DNA from: Irineochytrium annulatum
Taxonomy: Eukaryota; Chytridiomycota; Chytridiomycetes; Chytridiales; Chytridiaceae
Assembly: GCA_027600665.1 (NCBI GenBank)
Contig: JADGJL010000226.1
Coordinates: 1-30,499, forward strand
Direction: 5' to 3'
Length of the DNA: 30,499 nt
Position numbers and translations under genes: made by a program. The notes under the pieces are model-generated. The model ran no database searches. It was not told where the DNA came from and was given only the letters and a program-made list of their open reading frames with translations. Within the stretch, counting starts at the first letter, position 1. Each line of letters opens with the position of its first letter. This document shows, one piece after another, positions 1-11,509 of this stretch.

Positions 1-1439
1 GCTCCCAATCCTGCCTCCCGCCCCTGTGCCAATAGTAGGTACAACTTCCACCGATAGTCCATCGGCTCCCGGCGATAGCCGCGCCTCCCCCCCGTCCTCC
101 GCTTGCGCAGGCCCGGACCCCTCGCCTTCCGATGTCCTTCCACCTTGAGACGACCGCGACGTCGGTGCGGCCGACGGGCTCCTAGTAGCCGCCGGCTGCC
201 CCATCAATGAGTCCGACGAGTGCGCCGACGCCGACAGCGCACTAGGGGAGTGGTGCTTTTTATGACCGCGCCCCGAGGACGAAGGTCGTGAGCTTCCGCC
301 GCCGCTAAACCCATCGCTAACCGCGGTACGCGGTGGCTCGGCAGTCAGAAGCGGTCCGCGGCGGGACTTTGCAAACTTGTCATTCGCGAACGTCATCGTA
401 AGGTCGAGGGAGCGGTCGGGCGACGAGGTGCCACGACCGCTGGGTGACGTGCCACTCGGCATCTCCGCCGCGCTCAGAGGCGTCTTGGACGGTGAGAGGG
501 GGCTGGCGCGGCTCCGTTCCGGCGCGGGTCCGCTACCGGATATGGAGCCGGCGTCCGAATTCCTTTCAGCGGCCGAGGCGGCCGCGTCTGGGTCAATCGT
601 CGCGGGCGAGGGGCTTCGGTTGGATCGAGAGATATTGGAGGAGGAGGAGGCGGAACCGGGTCGGCGGTGGAGGAGGTGGCGACCGAATTGGGTACCCATG
701 AAGCCCTCGACTGGGTTGATCACGTTACCCTGAGCGTCGACCCCGCCCGAGACCGCCCCGCCGTAGCTGAAGGTAAGCGTGCGATGACGGTTCTTGTGAG
801 CCTGTTCAAACATCTCCTGCCGGCGCCCAACTCGTTGCGAGACGAAGCTGTGTATACTTTCGACAGACTCCTACTTGCCGGAGAGGGTCAGCCAAATCGC
901 CCTCTTATAGGTACAACTAAGCTGTCACTGACCATGTGGTGGTGGTGAGATGGCTCCGGCGACAGCAGCCTCTGGTATCGATTCTTGAAGTCTTTGAACT
1001 CCTGCTCGGTAACAAACACCGCCAACACCGCCGCGCTCGGTGGCACCGCCCCTCGATGCTTCTTCGAGACCGATCGAGTGTGTCTGACGCGATGGTTTGG
1101 CACCGATTGCGGCGGGACCTTTGACTTGATCCTCTGGGCGTTGATATACGCGTGCGCCTCGTGAGGGTCCACGCGTCGCCCCGCGGCTCCGACAGGAACC
1201 TTCCAGGTCGATAGCCGCTTTGACTTTGCCGGGGCCGGCGCGGGCTCTGTCAAGGCGACCACTGGCGCTTCGGGCTCGATTGTGGAACGAGACTGCCGAG
1301 ACGGCCCATAGGCGGCGTCCGTCGACGGGGAGTCCCAGCGGTCCACTAGAGAGCCAGACAGCGGCCGGTCGCTGTCCGGCGTGAATGCCAGCTTGCCTGA
1401 GATCGCCTTCGAGATCGGGCTCGCAGCTGTGGACATCAT
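1..1439 (-). CDS. Ser/Pro-rich protein of unknown function, 3' end outside the window
   Basis: Model complement(<1..870, 933..1439). The first exon starts at the ATG at 1439 and encodes about 169 residues ending in a short His run. A 62-nt intron (932..871, donor GTCAGT, acceptor AAGTAG) joins it in frame to a second exon that stays open, without any stop, for 870 bases to the window edge. That long open frame is the main evidence for coding. The only segment that looks folded spans the intron: EFKDFKNRYQRLL, then ESVESIHSFVSQRVGRRQEM, rich in charged and aromatic residues. The rest is low complexity (Ser, Pro, Gly, Ala, Arg), typical of disordered fungal regulatory or scaffold proteins. I recognise no family. 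The gene lies 205 bp downstream of the GH5 gene on the same strand. The non-consensus GTCAGT donor is the weakest part of the model. Confidence 0.6.
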
Positions 1440-1644
1440 AATCTCAGAACAAAAGCCATCAAACGGTCGTCAAAACTTCCTTTAACGCTTCTGCCACTGC
1501 CCCATCCCGCCTGCTCGTAATCCAGTGTCGATAAATGGCCTGCTTGAAATTTAGTGCCACATAACGGAGGTGTCATTGGGTTGTTTGTTGGTTTCCTTTT
1601 TGCTTTTCAAGGGGCTGTGGTGACTCCTCCGTGACGCCACTATT

Positions 1645-4600
1645 TCATTTATTGAACAATACCAATACAACAATCCCAACGAAAGAAACAACAACTGACG
1701 AAACCAAAATCCACGAAGGTTCAGTTGCCTTCTCGACATCCCGCAGCCGAGGAACAGATATCATCATCTTATGCCTGACGTACTTGCTGCCACCGGTTTT
1801 CACAATGACGCCATCCCCGGTCGCGTGAACCACATCCGCGTCGTATGTCGGATCATAAACCCAGTAAAGCGTCTGCCGCTTCTTGTCGTACTTCCACTCC
1901 CCGTCAGAGCAAACGACCTCGATGTTCGCCTCTACACCAAAGTGAAAATTCGGTATAAAAATCTCGGTCACCCTAGCGACCGGAGACGCGTCGGTGTCTG
2001 CCTCCGCAGCATCTTCCTTAGTTAGAAAGTGCAGCGTGTACTCCAATTGTTTCAGGCGGAAACGGCTGAGCTCCGGAATGCCAGCCACTTTCGCAGCAAA
2101 CGGCCGCACGATCGCGTCCAGGGCTCGACCGCCCTCATGATGCGCCTCGTGGTATTCCGGCTCGTTGGGATCCTCGTGGAAGTATGCGCTGGTGATTTCA
2201 AACGGCGTTGTTGGCACTTGTTCTGGAAGGGTGAGGGACGTCATCGAATCGTGGTGTGACAGGGATCCAGGGGTGATTGCAGCCAAAATCGAGGTCGTGA
2301 TATCAGTAAGCTTCGACTTCGGCCGCGGTGGCTTTGTTACGAGCGGCTCTACAGAAGACTCGGCCGACCCGTTCGATTTTGACGCAGGCAGAAGAGAGGA
2401 CATGCTCACTACCGACCCCGAGGACGAGACAGAGCGGGAAGAAGACTTGGGCGAGAAGATGGAGAAGTCTTCTCCGTTCCAGAAGTCGCCATGTAGATTA
2501 TCATTCATCGGGTTGTAGTTCCACAAAGTAAAGTTGATGAGGTTTGACTGAAAGGCGTTAATTACTGCAAACTAAGCATTTTGTCCTAACCTCCATTCCA
2601 CTAATGCATACATCCAAAAACTTCGTATGCCACGTATAGTCGTTCGTTTCAAACGCCTTATACAAGTCAAGCATATGTAAAGACCAAATATCTCACCTTC
2701 TTCTCGTTAATATCCATCGGCATTCCGCACTCGCCAAGAAGTATCGGCCTCTGCCCAATTCGGGCGACACCGTTACGAACGATATTACGCAGCTGCCCGC
2801 TGTAGTTCTTGCCTGCACCGGCGATCCCAAAGTAGGTTGCTTGCAGGACGGACTTCCCCTTTACCGATGTCAAGACGACTTATCATGCCAGAAAACTCGC
2901 TCACCCTGGCTAGGCCTTGAACATCATGAGTCATGAAGCCATCGAACGACTAGAGGGTATTAATACAGAAAAGCAATCGCGCGTCATCACCTTTGAGAAG
3001 AGCGTATTCAAGTCATACCAATGTGGAGCGTACACGACGTTCTTTAACATATGATCCTCCTCCTCGAACTCCGGCGGGTCCTCATTCGGAATAGGCTCAA
3101 AGAAAAGCAGAAGGTCTGGTTTTACGCTATGAATCGACTTGACGTACTTCCGGAAAAATGGTAGGTAGCAATCCTTCCCGAAATCGATAGGCATTTGCGT
3201 CCGCGGGTTCTTAGCGAAATAATTCGCGATGCGTGCCCTCGGTTTCCCATCCGGTCCGACGTCCCACACACCATGCTGCTTCCTAACAACTGTAAACACA
3301 AGGGCGATCTACCCATCAGATACCATATACACTCCCTGTTATTGACCCATGCCGAGAGCTTCTCCTCGTTCATCCACAATCGACCAGATCTGCGCGTTGG
3401 CAAAGGCCAGCTTCTCACGTACACGTCAACTTCCTAAAATAATGAGAGCCTGAACAATCGCGAAATAACCAGTCCACTGTAACCTTACCACTTTCATCCC
3501 ATTGCCCAACGCAAAGGACTCTAACGCGGACGGAAAGGGTCCAAAATGCAGGTTGGTCAACGGATTAAAGCGATGAATAGAAGGCATCCCAATATAACCG
3601 CAATGGGGCTCATTGATCAACTCGAACCCAAGAACGGACTCGCAATTCTTTAACCGGCTAAATAATGGCGCGTAAGCACACATAGACTACAAAGGACAGA
3701 AAAAGAACGAACTTCGCTAAATAGGTGAACGCCGCAATGAAGTGTCGCTGCATGTAGGTGCCAACGTTCTCGCCCTCATACGTCGCAAGCGGAGCAAAGA
3801 TCTCGCCCGCAAAGAATAAAGTAAACATTGTCGCCGAGGCAAGCTTCGTGTAGTTCGTCGGCCACAGCATATGCTTCGTTCTGGACTCGTAGTCCCTAAT
3901 GTTGTTGATATGGGCCGCGCCAACTTTCTGGAACGTTTCAATGTTCAGGCCGCATATCTCAAACGTCCACCTATAATCGTTAGCAGTAGCAAAAGCATGA
4001 TCGGTAGTACCCTGGTGCACCCGAACCACCAGAGAACCTGCTCCACTAATAGACAGTATGTTAGTGCAGGTTAGTCGGGTCGTTACTCACAGTATCCTGG
4101 TGAGGATCTTTTAACTTTGTTAAAACATGTCATAAAAAACACCATCTTACCAATGAAGCATTTAATGCCGAACTTCTGCGCGCGCTTCAGGATCTGTGTC
4201 AGGTACTCGATGTACTCGTCGTCATATTTGCCGGGACCAGCATGCTCTGCGCCACGTTAAGGAAGCCAACGCTACCATGATCCTTACCAATAGACTCCCA
4301 AGTAACGAGCAACCTCACGAACCTAGGATAAGAGCGTGGGGGTAAGCGTAAGTGCAGCGTGGACCGGATTGTGTCTCACGTAAGTCCCCAAGTTCTTAGG
4401 CGCTTGAAATGCTCGTCAGCCTCGTCGAGCTTAAACGGCCTGCCGACGAACGACACGGATCGATGGTTCATCAGATCATCGGCCGCGATGGTCGGGAGCT
4501 TAGAGTTCCCGCAGAGGTTCACGCCGCGTAGCATGAGCGAACGGCCGTGCTCATCGGTAAAGAAGCGGCCCTTCGCAAACACCTTCACGCTGGACCAGTC

Positions 4601-4654
4601 ATGCGCTCGAGAGGGGATCTGGATGCCCTGGCCGTTCGACGATGTCACGATCAT
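1645..4654 (-). CDS. GH5 glucosylceramidase/ergosteryl-glucosidase-like enzyme (EGCrP/Egh1 type) with C-terminal membrane tail
   Basis: Model complement(1645..2547, 2591..2656, 2697..2858, 2905..2949, 2991..3282, 3324..3433, 3489..3657, 3713..3970, 4011..4045, 4091..4107, 4151..4246, 4288..4322, 4380..4654): 13 exons, 820 aa. Family signatures appear in order: RGVNLCGNSKLP, FVGRPFKLDEADEHF, WGLTFVRLLVTWESIEHAG, FIDPHQDTWSRFSGGSGAPG, VLGFELINEPHCGYI (acid/base Glu near 255), CIWKQHGVWDV, VVYAPHWYDLNTLF, ILLGECGMPMDINEK (nucleophile Glu near 487) and LWNYNPMND. The fungal relatives hydrolyse glucosylceramide or sterylglucoside; which substrate applies here cannot be read from sequence. A beta-rich C-terminal domain follows, and the last 25 or so residues are a hydrophobic helix (SWILVSSVVVSFVGIVVLVL) ending FNK, suggesting a tail-anchored protein. 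Splice sites at 3712..3658 were chosen because they restore AAFTYLANRLKNC. The start lies 74 nt downstream of the SMG6 stop. Confidence 0.9.
1648..1653 (-). promoter_or_regulatory. AATAAA hexamer overlapping the GH5 gene's last codons
   Basis: On the minus strand the final two sense codons are AAT AAA, directly followed by the TGA stop. The sequence matches the canonical polyadenylation hexamer. If used, the 3' UTR would be only about 10 to 30 nt. It could equally be chance. Confidence 0.3.
4091..4107 (-). other. 17-nt microexon of the GH5 gene
   Basis: Minus-strand bases 4107 to 4091 are flanked by an AAAAG acceptor and a GTGAGT donor. They supply exactly the missing residues of the conserved FIDPHQDTW segment: two bases completing Asp, then PHQDT. 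Without the microexon the GH5 active-site strand is lost, so its inclusion is well supported even though it is very short. Confidence 0.88.
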
Positions 4655-4693
4655 GCGAGTTGAGATCAGAATGAAAAGATTCCTCGTGTTTGA

Positions 4694-4699
4694 TTTATT
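4694..4699 (-). promoter_or_regulatory. Probable poly(A) signal of the SMG6-like gene
   Basis: AATAAA on the minus strand, 30 nt past the SMG6-like stop at 4729 and about 40 nt before the GH5 start at 4654. The placement fits a 3' end signal and leaves almost no room for a separate GH5 promoter, so the GH5 promoter probably overlaps the end of the upstream gene. Confidence 0.5.
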
Positions 4700-4728
4700 G
4701 ACAAGCCCGTCACTAGGCTGATGCTAAC

Positions 4729-7700
4729 TCAGGGCTTTTTTATCCCACTATTGAGGCCGGTCGACACCAACACCTCCTTCATCCCACCTGTCGCCACGTC
4801 CGCACCACGCGCTTTAAGCCGCAGGTTAACGTCCTCCGACACCAGGACGCAATTCTCCATCGTCTTCACAATGCGCACGAGAACGTCGTCCACGGCCCGC
4901 ACGCCGTCACCCCACTGCTCGGTCTTGATCGACAGGTACGGTAAAACCGTGCATTGTGCCGTGACAACTTGCAGATTGGGCGGCCTGGTCGCGCGGCTGC
5001 CCACCTGGAAGGCAGAGTCCAAATACTCAAACGCTTCCACCGCCGCGTTCGCCCGGTTGTCGTTCTCCGTCTGCTGCAATCCTTCCAGCTCCATAATGAC
5101 CGCAATGGGCACGATCACCGTCCAGCCGGCGTCAATGACGGCCTTCACGCCCTCGAAGTCACCAAGGTAGCAGTTGGTGTCGAACAGCAGCTTGGCCTTT
5201 AAAATGTTTAAATCCAGCTTCCGTGGCGCAGACGTCCCGGAGCTGCTAGTGGCCGGCGCCACGACTTGCCGGGAAACTATTTTTGCATTTAAATCATCAA
5301 GGCGGCTCTTTAAATCGCGAATAGAATCCGATTCCGTCGGCTCATGTAACAGCAGATCAACTGTCAAGGCGCTCAGAGTGCCCGCAGCACATGCAGTAGT
5401 AGTGCTAATTAGTCCACGCTCATCCAATTCATCAACATCGTCATCGATGCGCCTGCTAGGCTTCGATACTACAACGGCTTCCTCAGCAACATCGTCATCA
5501 AGCTCGCCATCGCTTACAACAGTGATAGAGCCTTTTTCAACATCAATATGCAAAAAGTCTACACCCTATTCATAGTCAGCATTCAATCGCCTCAAACGTG
5601 TTCACCTTAAATGCCTGGACAATCTCCGAAAGAAGAGCTTTCTCCCTGCACTCATTAACTTCGGAGGTTTCCTCTTCATTAAATACACTGAAGAACTCGT
5701 CCACGGACATCCCGCTCTCAATCGCAACCTTATCAAAGCGCGTGCGCGAATGCAGCTCCTTGAATGGCAGGAATCCGCGAAGAACCCAGTCCTCTTGCAA
5801 CATCACCCTTTCTCCCTCATCCACGAATCCCGTTCGTCTTCGATCGGTTATTGCCTTGAATAAAACCCTTAAGCCGTTCCAGATGCCCTGCCACCTTGTT
5901 CGCGCCAGTTTAAACCATATAGAGCCCTCGACAATCAGCCATCCGATCCATATTCGGGCGCCGACGGCGGCGTCACTGACACCCTTCGCAGCCTCAAGCA
6001 GAACCGCCTCCATCACCATATCTGCCGCCCTCATGGACAGCTCGAGCAGTTCCTCAGTCGTAGTCAACACATTAGGTCGCACTGTCGTCAGGTTGGCGAT
6101 AGTAATAAAGCTCGCATGGAAGTAGAATCGGTCCGGGACGACGGTGGCCTTTTGGCGGCCCGATAGCAGCTTTGAAAGAACGTTAAGGTGAATCGGCAGA
6201 CGTTCAACGCTGACATGCGTGCTTAAAATGTCATGGACCTGACATCATTAGGCTAGAAAATGCGTCAACTGAGTACCTTCAAAAATGCAAAGTCAACCCG
6301 GCGACTCGCGCTTTCCTCGCCCTTCCTCCTCTGTGAATTCAGCTTCCCTACCATCCTCTCGATACTGCCAAAAAGAAGGGTGACGGTATCCTTCGCATTC
6401 AAAAATGGCGTTTTCACATTTAAGCTTCGGACGTATTCGTAGAGCGCCTCAAGGTACCGACCCTCCATTGCTGCCAATGTTGCGAGCTGATTGCAATACA
6501 AGCCATTTGACGGCGCCAGCAGTGACGCGGAGCGGTAATACTTGCGCGCAACACTATAATCCTTCCTTCCTGAAGGGTTTAGACCTAGAATCTCCTTGTA
6601 GCGAGCAAGGTCACCCATGTAGCCAACGCATCTCGAGAAGCGTGGCTGACTAGGGTGCCTCTCTTTCCCAATCGCCTTTATACCCGCTACTAGATTCGCG
6701 TAAAATGCCAACCCAAAGTCGATCAAAGCTAACCACGACTCGCATACGTCCTCCGAAGCGGAAACGGAGGAAAAGCTTCGCATGAGCTCAATGCGGGAGT
6801 GGAAACACGTCTTCCATAGTCGAGGCTCGATGTCATTCGCCTGAGTAAGAGACGCGTGATTAACGATAATGACTCGGGCAAGCTCTGCGAATCTATGCTT
6901 GCCGTCAGCTGCATTTTCGTCTTCCTTCGCTCACCTCCACCGCTTGTCGAGGTCCGTCACTGACCCATCCGCATCCGCAGGACGCTTCTTCAACATCTCC
7001 TCCAATACGGTAAAGGCCTTGTACACCGCCTTCACGTTTCCTTGATCCACAGACTCCAAAAAAGTGTCCAAGTTTCCTGATTTCTTGCTCACGGCTGTCT
7101 CCTTTTTCACAATGGGTCTTTCGTCTTGGTGATTTGAAGATTTCGGATCCTTCCAGCCAGTGTGCGCCGATCGCGCAGCACCGGCGACTTCCACGTTCGT
7201 CTTCGATCTCGGAGATGACCTTAGAGAAGCCGCGGGGACTGTCCTGCCCCCGCCGTCGTTTCTGCGTTTCTGCGGCGACAGCGAGGTGCCTGGCGCGACA
7301 AGGATCGTAGGTGTCAACGTGATCTCATGGTGATCGTTCGCCCTCAGCGGCGGTGCCTTAATCTCCGGACGGCTAGGGTCGAAGAGCCACTTCGGTCTCT
7401 CGGCCGAGCGTGACAAGGAGCCGGCGAGGACGGGAACTGTTTTGGGCGGCGTAGTGGAGTAACTGTTCCGCAGGCTGGCGGAGATAACGTTGGCGTCCCT
7501 CTTGAGTGATCGCGCGCCGGCACTAGCTCGTGGCGTATACTCGAGCGTGCGCTCATCATCGTCGGGAGGCACTTCCATCGCAAAGGTGAGCGCCGATGCG
7601 GCCAGCGCGGACTGGGCCTCTAAGTCCGGCGGCCCGGCAGCCGACGAGCCGAGCATGTCGTTGAAGTCGAATTCCTCCACATCATCGTCGTCCCCGTCCG

Positions 7701-7737
7701 CCCAGCTGTGGATCTCCTTCCTAGCTCCATCCGACAT
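4729..7737 (-). CDS. SMG6: SMG6/EST1-like nonsense-mediated decay endonuclease (TPR/EST1 region plus PIN domain)
   Basis: Model complement(4729..5565, 5606..6238, 6277..6892, 6935..7737): 4 exons, 962 aa. Residues 1 to about 265 are acidic then Ser/Lys-rich and probably disordered. The EST1-type helical-repeat region follows (LWKTCFHSRIELM, YMGDLARYKEILGL, ARKYYRSASLLAPSNGLY, CNQLATLAAMEGRYLEALYE, YVRSLNVKTPFLNAKDT), then an EST1 downstream domain with LRGFLPFKELHSR. The C-terminal PIN nuclease domain starts near residue 808: LLFDTNCYLGDFEGVKAV, VIVPIAVIMELEGL, AVDDVLVRI, VLVSEDVNLRLKARG. The acids in FDTN, DDVL and SEDV match the SMG6 catalytic triad, so it should be an active endonuclease rather than an SMG5-type inactive PIN. 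In NMD, SMG6 cuts mRNA near premature stops. The start at 7737 was chosen because reading further upstream would run into the divergent TFIIIC gene. Confidence 0.9.
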
Positions 7738-7799
7738 CAACGGTGGTGTTAAACACGCTTTGACGAAAACGTGATTCAAGTCTGAAGCAACACCAGCGG
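7738..7799. promoter_or_regulatory. 62-bp divergent intergenic region between SMG6-like and TFIIIC genes
   Basis: The two initiator ATGs, at 7737 on the minus strand and 7800 on the plus strand, face away from each other with only 62 bases between. Both 5' UTRs and core promoters must overlap this gap and/or the opposite gene's first exon. I see no clear TATA box. A shared bidirectional promoter is inferred from spacing only. Confidence 0.6.
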
Positions 7800-10700
7800 A
7801 TGTCGCAGAGGACGGGCGAGGAGGCCGCGAGCCGGCTGCTGGCCAGCTCAGAGGATGATGAGGAGGAGGACGACTATGAGCGCGACGAAGATTATCTACC
7901 AGACTCGGCGGATGACGCGGAGATGGGCGAAGGCGGCGACGGCTGGGGCGAGGATGAGGAGGAGGCGGAGGAGGAGGAAGAAGGGGAACAGGACGAAGAC
8001 GACGACAACGATCAGGATGATCCTGTTGGGATTCCGATGAACGTGAGGTAATAAACGTTTCACCGAGTAAACGTAGTTGACGATTTGCAAAGGGGGTTAA
8101 TGGACGAGGCTGCGCTGACGATGATGGACGAAGAAGGCTCGCCGCTGTCACACGAGAAGATTTTGTCGGGCATGGACAACTCGTATGAGGCCTTGCTCGG
8201 TAATGAGTTTGGAATGGATCTTGTAGACAACGGCGCAGCACGGAAGAAGAGGCGGAAGGGCCCAGGGCGACGGGTTAGGGCATCAAAACCCGTGAGTGTA
8301 TTCATATTCGGCGTTTAAGGTTGCTGACAACCGTTATGCGTCAGCCCAACCCTGAAGTCGACAAGCTTCTAAAGCAAGCAAATAATGCATACCGAGACAA
8401 GGACTACAAAGCGGCACATGAGCACATTTTCTCGGTGATTCAGCTGGATTTTACGACCGCTCAAGCCTGGCGTCTGATGGCGATTGTGCACGACGAGCTG
8501 GGTGATAGCATGAAGGCGCTACAAGCCAACTTTCTTGCAGCTCACCTGGACCCTAAATTTCCTGGCCAGTGGTACACCTTGGGCCAGCAATCTTTGAGCT
8601 TGAACAACGTCACCGATGCCCTTTACTGCTTCACGAAAGCGATCTCCGCGAAACCGGATGACTTAAGCGCGTTGTTTCAGCGGTCGCAGATATACGTGGA
8701 CCTGGGTCATTACAAAAAGGTGCGTTACAAACAGGTTGTGTTTGTGCAGGCGTTAAATTCATGTGGTCACTTCTAGGCGATTGATGGCTACTCCAAAATT
8801 CTTCGCTTAAGTCCGTTCAACATGGACGCGACCCGCGAGATGGCTCGCATTCGGAGCATGCTGAGGGATGTCCGCGGCGCCGCTGCCCTCTACGAGTCTG
8901 CGCTCGAGGCGGACATCACCCAGCCGCTGCCCGAGGTGGAGGTCTCCGAACCCGCGAACGAGGACGGCGAGGACGGCATGGATATCGACGAGCGCGGACC
9001 CCCGGACGACAACGACGAGGAGGTCGTTGGCCTCATCATCGGTGGGCGGTCGGTTCCGATTCAACGCGGACTGCGGTCTAGGCCTTTACGTATTGGCCTA
9101 GTGGAGCTCATCACACTCGCGGACTTATATTTGGAGCTGAGGGAGCACGAGACGGCTTTGGAGAAGATAGTGGACGTTCTAGGGCGCGTGTACTGCTTGG
9201 ACAACGCAGGGGACTCGATCGACGACTTCAATGAGTTCGACCCGAGGCTTGCGGAGATGCCGGCGGAGCTGCGGTGCAAGCTGGGCATCTGCAGGTTGTG
9301 GGTCGACGACGTCGAGCGGGCAAAGGCGAACTTTGAGATTTTGTACCGGGGCGGGATCGACCGCCACGTGGACTTGTATAGGAGTATCGTGGATGCTTAC
9401 ATGGAGCGGAGGATGTTCACGCTGGCGGTTCGCGTCCTGGACATGTTGATGAAGCACGAGCCGACAGATAACCCGGAAACTTGGAGGAAGATGGCAAATT
9501 GCCTTCAGATGCAGGGGAAACTCGAGGCCGCGGCAGAAATGTACAAAGCGGGTTCGTATTCACGCGTTTCTGACTCTATCTTTGTGCTGACTGACGATCA
9601 GTGATCGATGTTGACCCACTGGACGGAGACTCCACGATGCAGCTGGCAGAGGTGTGTGAAGCGCTGGGAGACTTTGACAAGTCACGAGAGCTCATGGCCG
9701 CAGGTATGTACTCGGCAGCGTCGGTAATGGGTTCAACGTTAAGCAGTTCACGATATCGAGAAAAAGAACGAAGCCACTGCTACAACAAATTCGCTCAAAA
9801 ATGACCTGAAAAAGGCCGCGGGGGTGGCTTCGAGTGGCAACTCCATTTTCTTACGGACCAACTCGGTGAAGAAGCAGAAGAAGGTTGATGATGCCGCCGT
9901 CGCAGCGGCCGAGGAATCAATCAAACTGCAAGAAACGACTACGATGTGGATAAAGGCTAAGGCTCTCAAAGGCAGTCTCGACGACCCTTTAAAACGGGCC
10001 GATTTCATACGAACGGCCCGAGGCCTCGCGTTGAAATTTCAAAATACGAGGGCGTTTTACCCGTCACAAAGGGTTTGTCTCTTCGTCGTTGACATTATGC
10101 CTTACGCACGTTGCAGTCAAAATTCAAGGGAGTAACGAGGAAGTATAAGGATAATGCCAGTGAGTACATCTTTCCCTTGTGTTTGCTTTTTTCGTTCCGC
10201 TGACTGCTTTTTGTAGAGGAGATAGACGATGTCCGAGCGGAAGTTTTTTTGGGTCTTACGATGGACGATTGGTACGACCTCTTCGTGACTTACGCCCTAG
10301 CCCTGACAATGGACGGCAAGGAGGAGGACGCGAACGCCGTACTGGAGTCCGCCTACGAGGCGAACGTCTTCTGGCACGACGAACAGAGGAAGCGGTCTAT
10401 CCGGATTCAGATGGTCGCCTCCGCGGCCTACTGCGGCAACTGGGGGAGGGCGATAGATCTCGCTCGGGGCCATCTAAACGCGCCACCGTTAGATAACGAC
10501 GCGCTTCGCTTCTATCTAGCGGTGTCCTCGAGCGGGAATGACAGTCTCGTGTCGTTCGCGGCCAACGTCAACGTCAAGTGGTTTAAGCGGCAGAAGGAGA
10601 CGTATTTGGCCGAGCTTCAGAAGAGCGATCCCGATCCGATCTACAAGAACCCCATCTTCTTCTTGATCACGGGGCATATTTATTTCTGTGGAAGGAGTTA

Positions 10701-11210
10701 CGAGAATGCTATTGGTACGCCGTTTGTATTGTGTTCAACATCAAGGTTGTCCTCCATAATCTCACATTGCGAGAAGGTTTTTATAAAACGGCGTTGGACA
10801 TGCTACCAGACAACCCGTATTGCAACTTCCATATCGGCGTTGCCTACATTCACCGGGCGATGCAGCGCGCTAGCGGGGACCGGCATCGGGGGATTCTCAC
10901 GGGCTGTGCGTTTCTCCTTCGCTACTTTAAAGGGAGTGGTGAGGGTATGGAAGCCTGTTACAACCTCGCCCGGGCCTTCCACAACATTGGCCTGAATCAG
11001 CACGCTGTCGACTTCTACAATAAGGTGTTGAACTTCGATGTTGCTCCTAATCAAGTAATTCCTTTTTGTTCTGTTTGTGCGTGCTGAACGAAGAATGTAA
11101 TGTAGGCGCACTTAAAGATGGAGGCAGCGTATAACCTTCACTTGATCTACGTAGCCAGCGGGTCATCAGCCCTCGCCAGATATGTTTTGCGGAAGTACAT
11201 AGTAATTTAA
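7800..11210 (+). CDS. TFC4: TFIIIC TPR subunit, TFC4/GTF3C3 (tau131/TFIIIC102) homologue
   Basis: Model join(7800..8047, 8093..8291, 8345..8719, 8777..9551, 9602..9703, 9747..10072, 10117..10159, 10217..10714, 10777..11054, 11106..11210): 10 exons, 982 aa. TFC4 is the TPR scaffold of the tau-A lobe of TFIIIC, which binds the tRNA-gene A box and recruits TFIIIB for RNA polymerase III. Residues 15-80 are a highly acidic stretch (Asp/Glu runs), followed by a basic RKKRRKGPGRRVRASKP segment. The first TPR array begins at EVDKLLKQANNAYRDKDY, with AWRLMAIVHDELGD and QWYTLGQQSLSLNNVTDALY. A second acidic linker separates more TPRs. Near the C-terminus, GVAYIHRAMQRAS and the ending EAAYNLHLIYVASGS are hallmark TFC4 segments. 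Exon 7 is only 43 nt. The first intron acceptor of exon 9 (10776) was chosen because the earlier AG leads to a stop. Confidence 0.9.
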
Positions 11211-11509
11211 ACGGAACCGATGCGGAGCTCTCGTTATGCGCTTGCTGTTAAAAAAAGATTTAAATTGCGATTTAAGTGGTAATACCTTGAAGTAAATTTG
11301 TATTTTGATGGCTTCAAAATGCAAAAGCTGAGCACCGACGTCATGCTTTCCTAATTAATAGGCCGCACTTGATCACTGGACTTTCAACGTCATATCGCGA
11401 TCATAAAAACGCCCAGGGTCATCCCCGCCCTCCATTTCTGAATCTCCTCATTGACCCACTTCAACCTCACCTCAACAACCTCCACACTCGCGTCAGCTCA
11501 TCCATCATC
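11211..11509. other. Intergenic region between TFC4 and the promethin-like gene
   Basis: 299 bases, AT-richer than the flanking genes just after the TFC4 stop, then pyrimidine- and CA-rich (CTCAACCTCACCTCAACAAC type sequence) just before the next ATG. That fits a 3' UTR followed by a short promoter and 5' UTR. I see no RNA gene or repeat. Confidence 0.5.

Noticed and set aside
3658..3734. Alternative GH5 splice sites (donor at 3730 or acceptor at 3687)
   Set aside because: These either break frame, give introns near 22 nt, or drop the helix before RLKNC. The junction 3712..3658 keeps frame and restores AAFTYLANRLKNC.
7738..8241. Extension of the minus-strand SMG6 frame upstream of 7737
   Set aside because: It is Arg/Pro/Ser-rich because it lies antisense to the acidic Asp/Glu codons of TFC4. 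The ATG at 7737 gives a sensible acidic N-terminus and avoids overlap.
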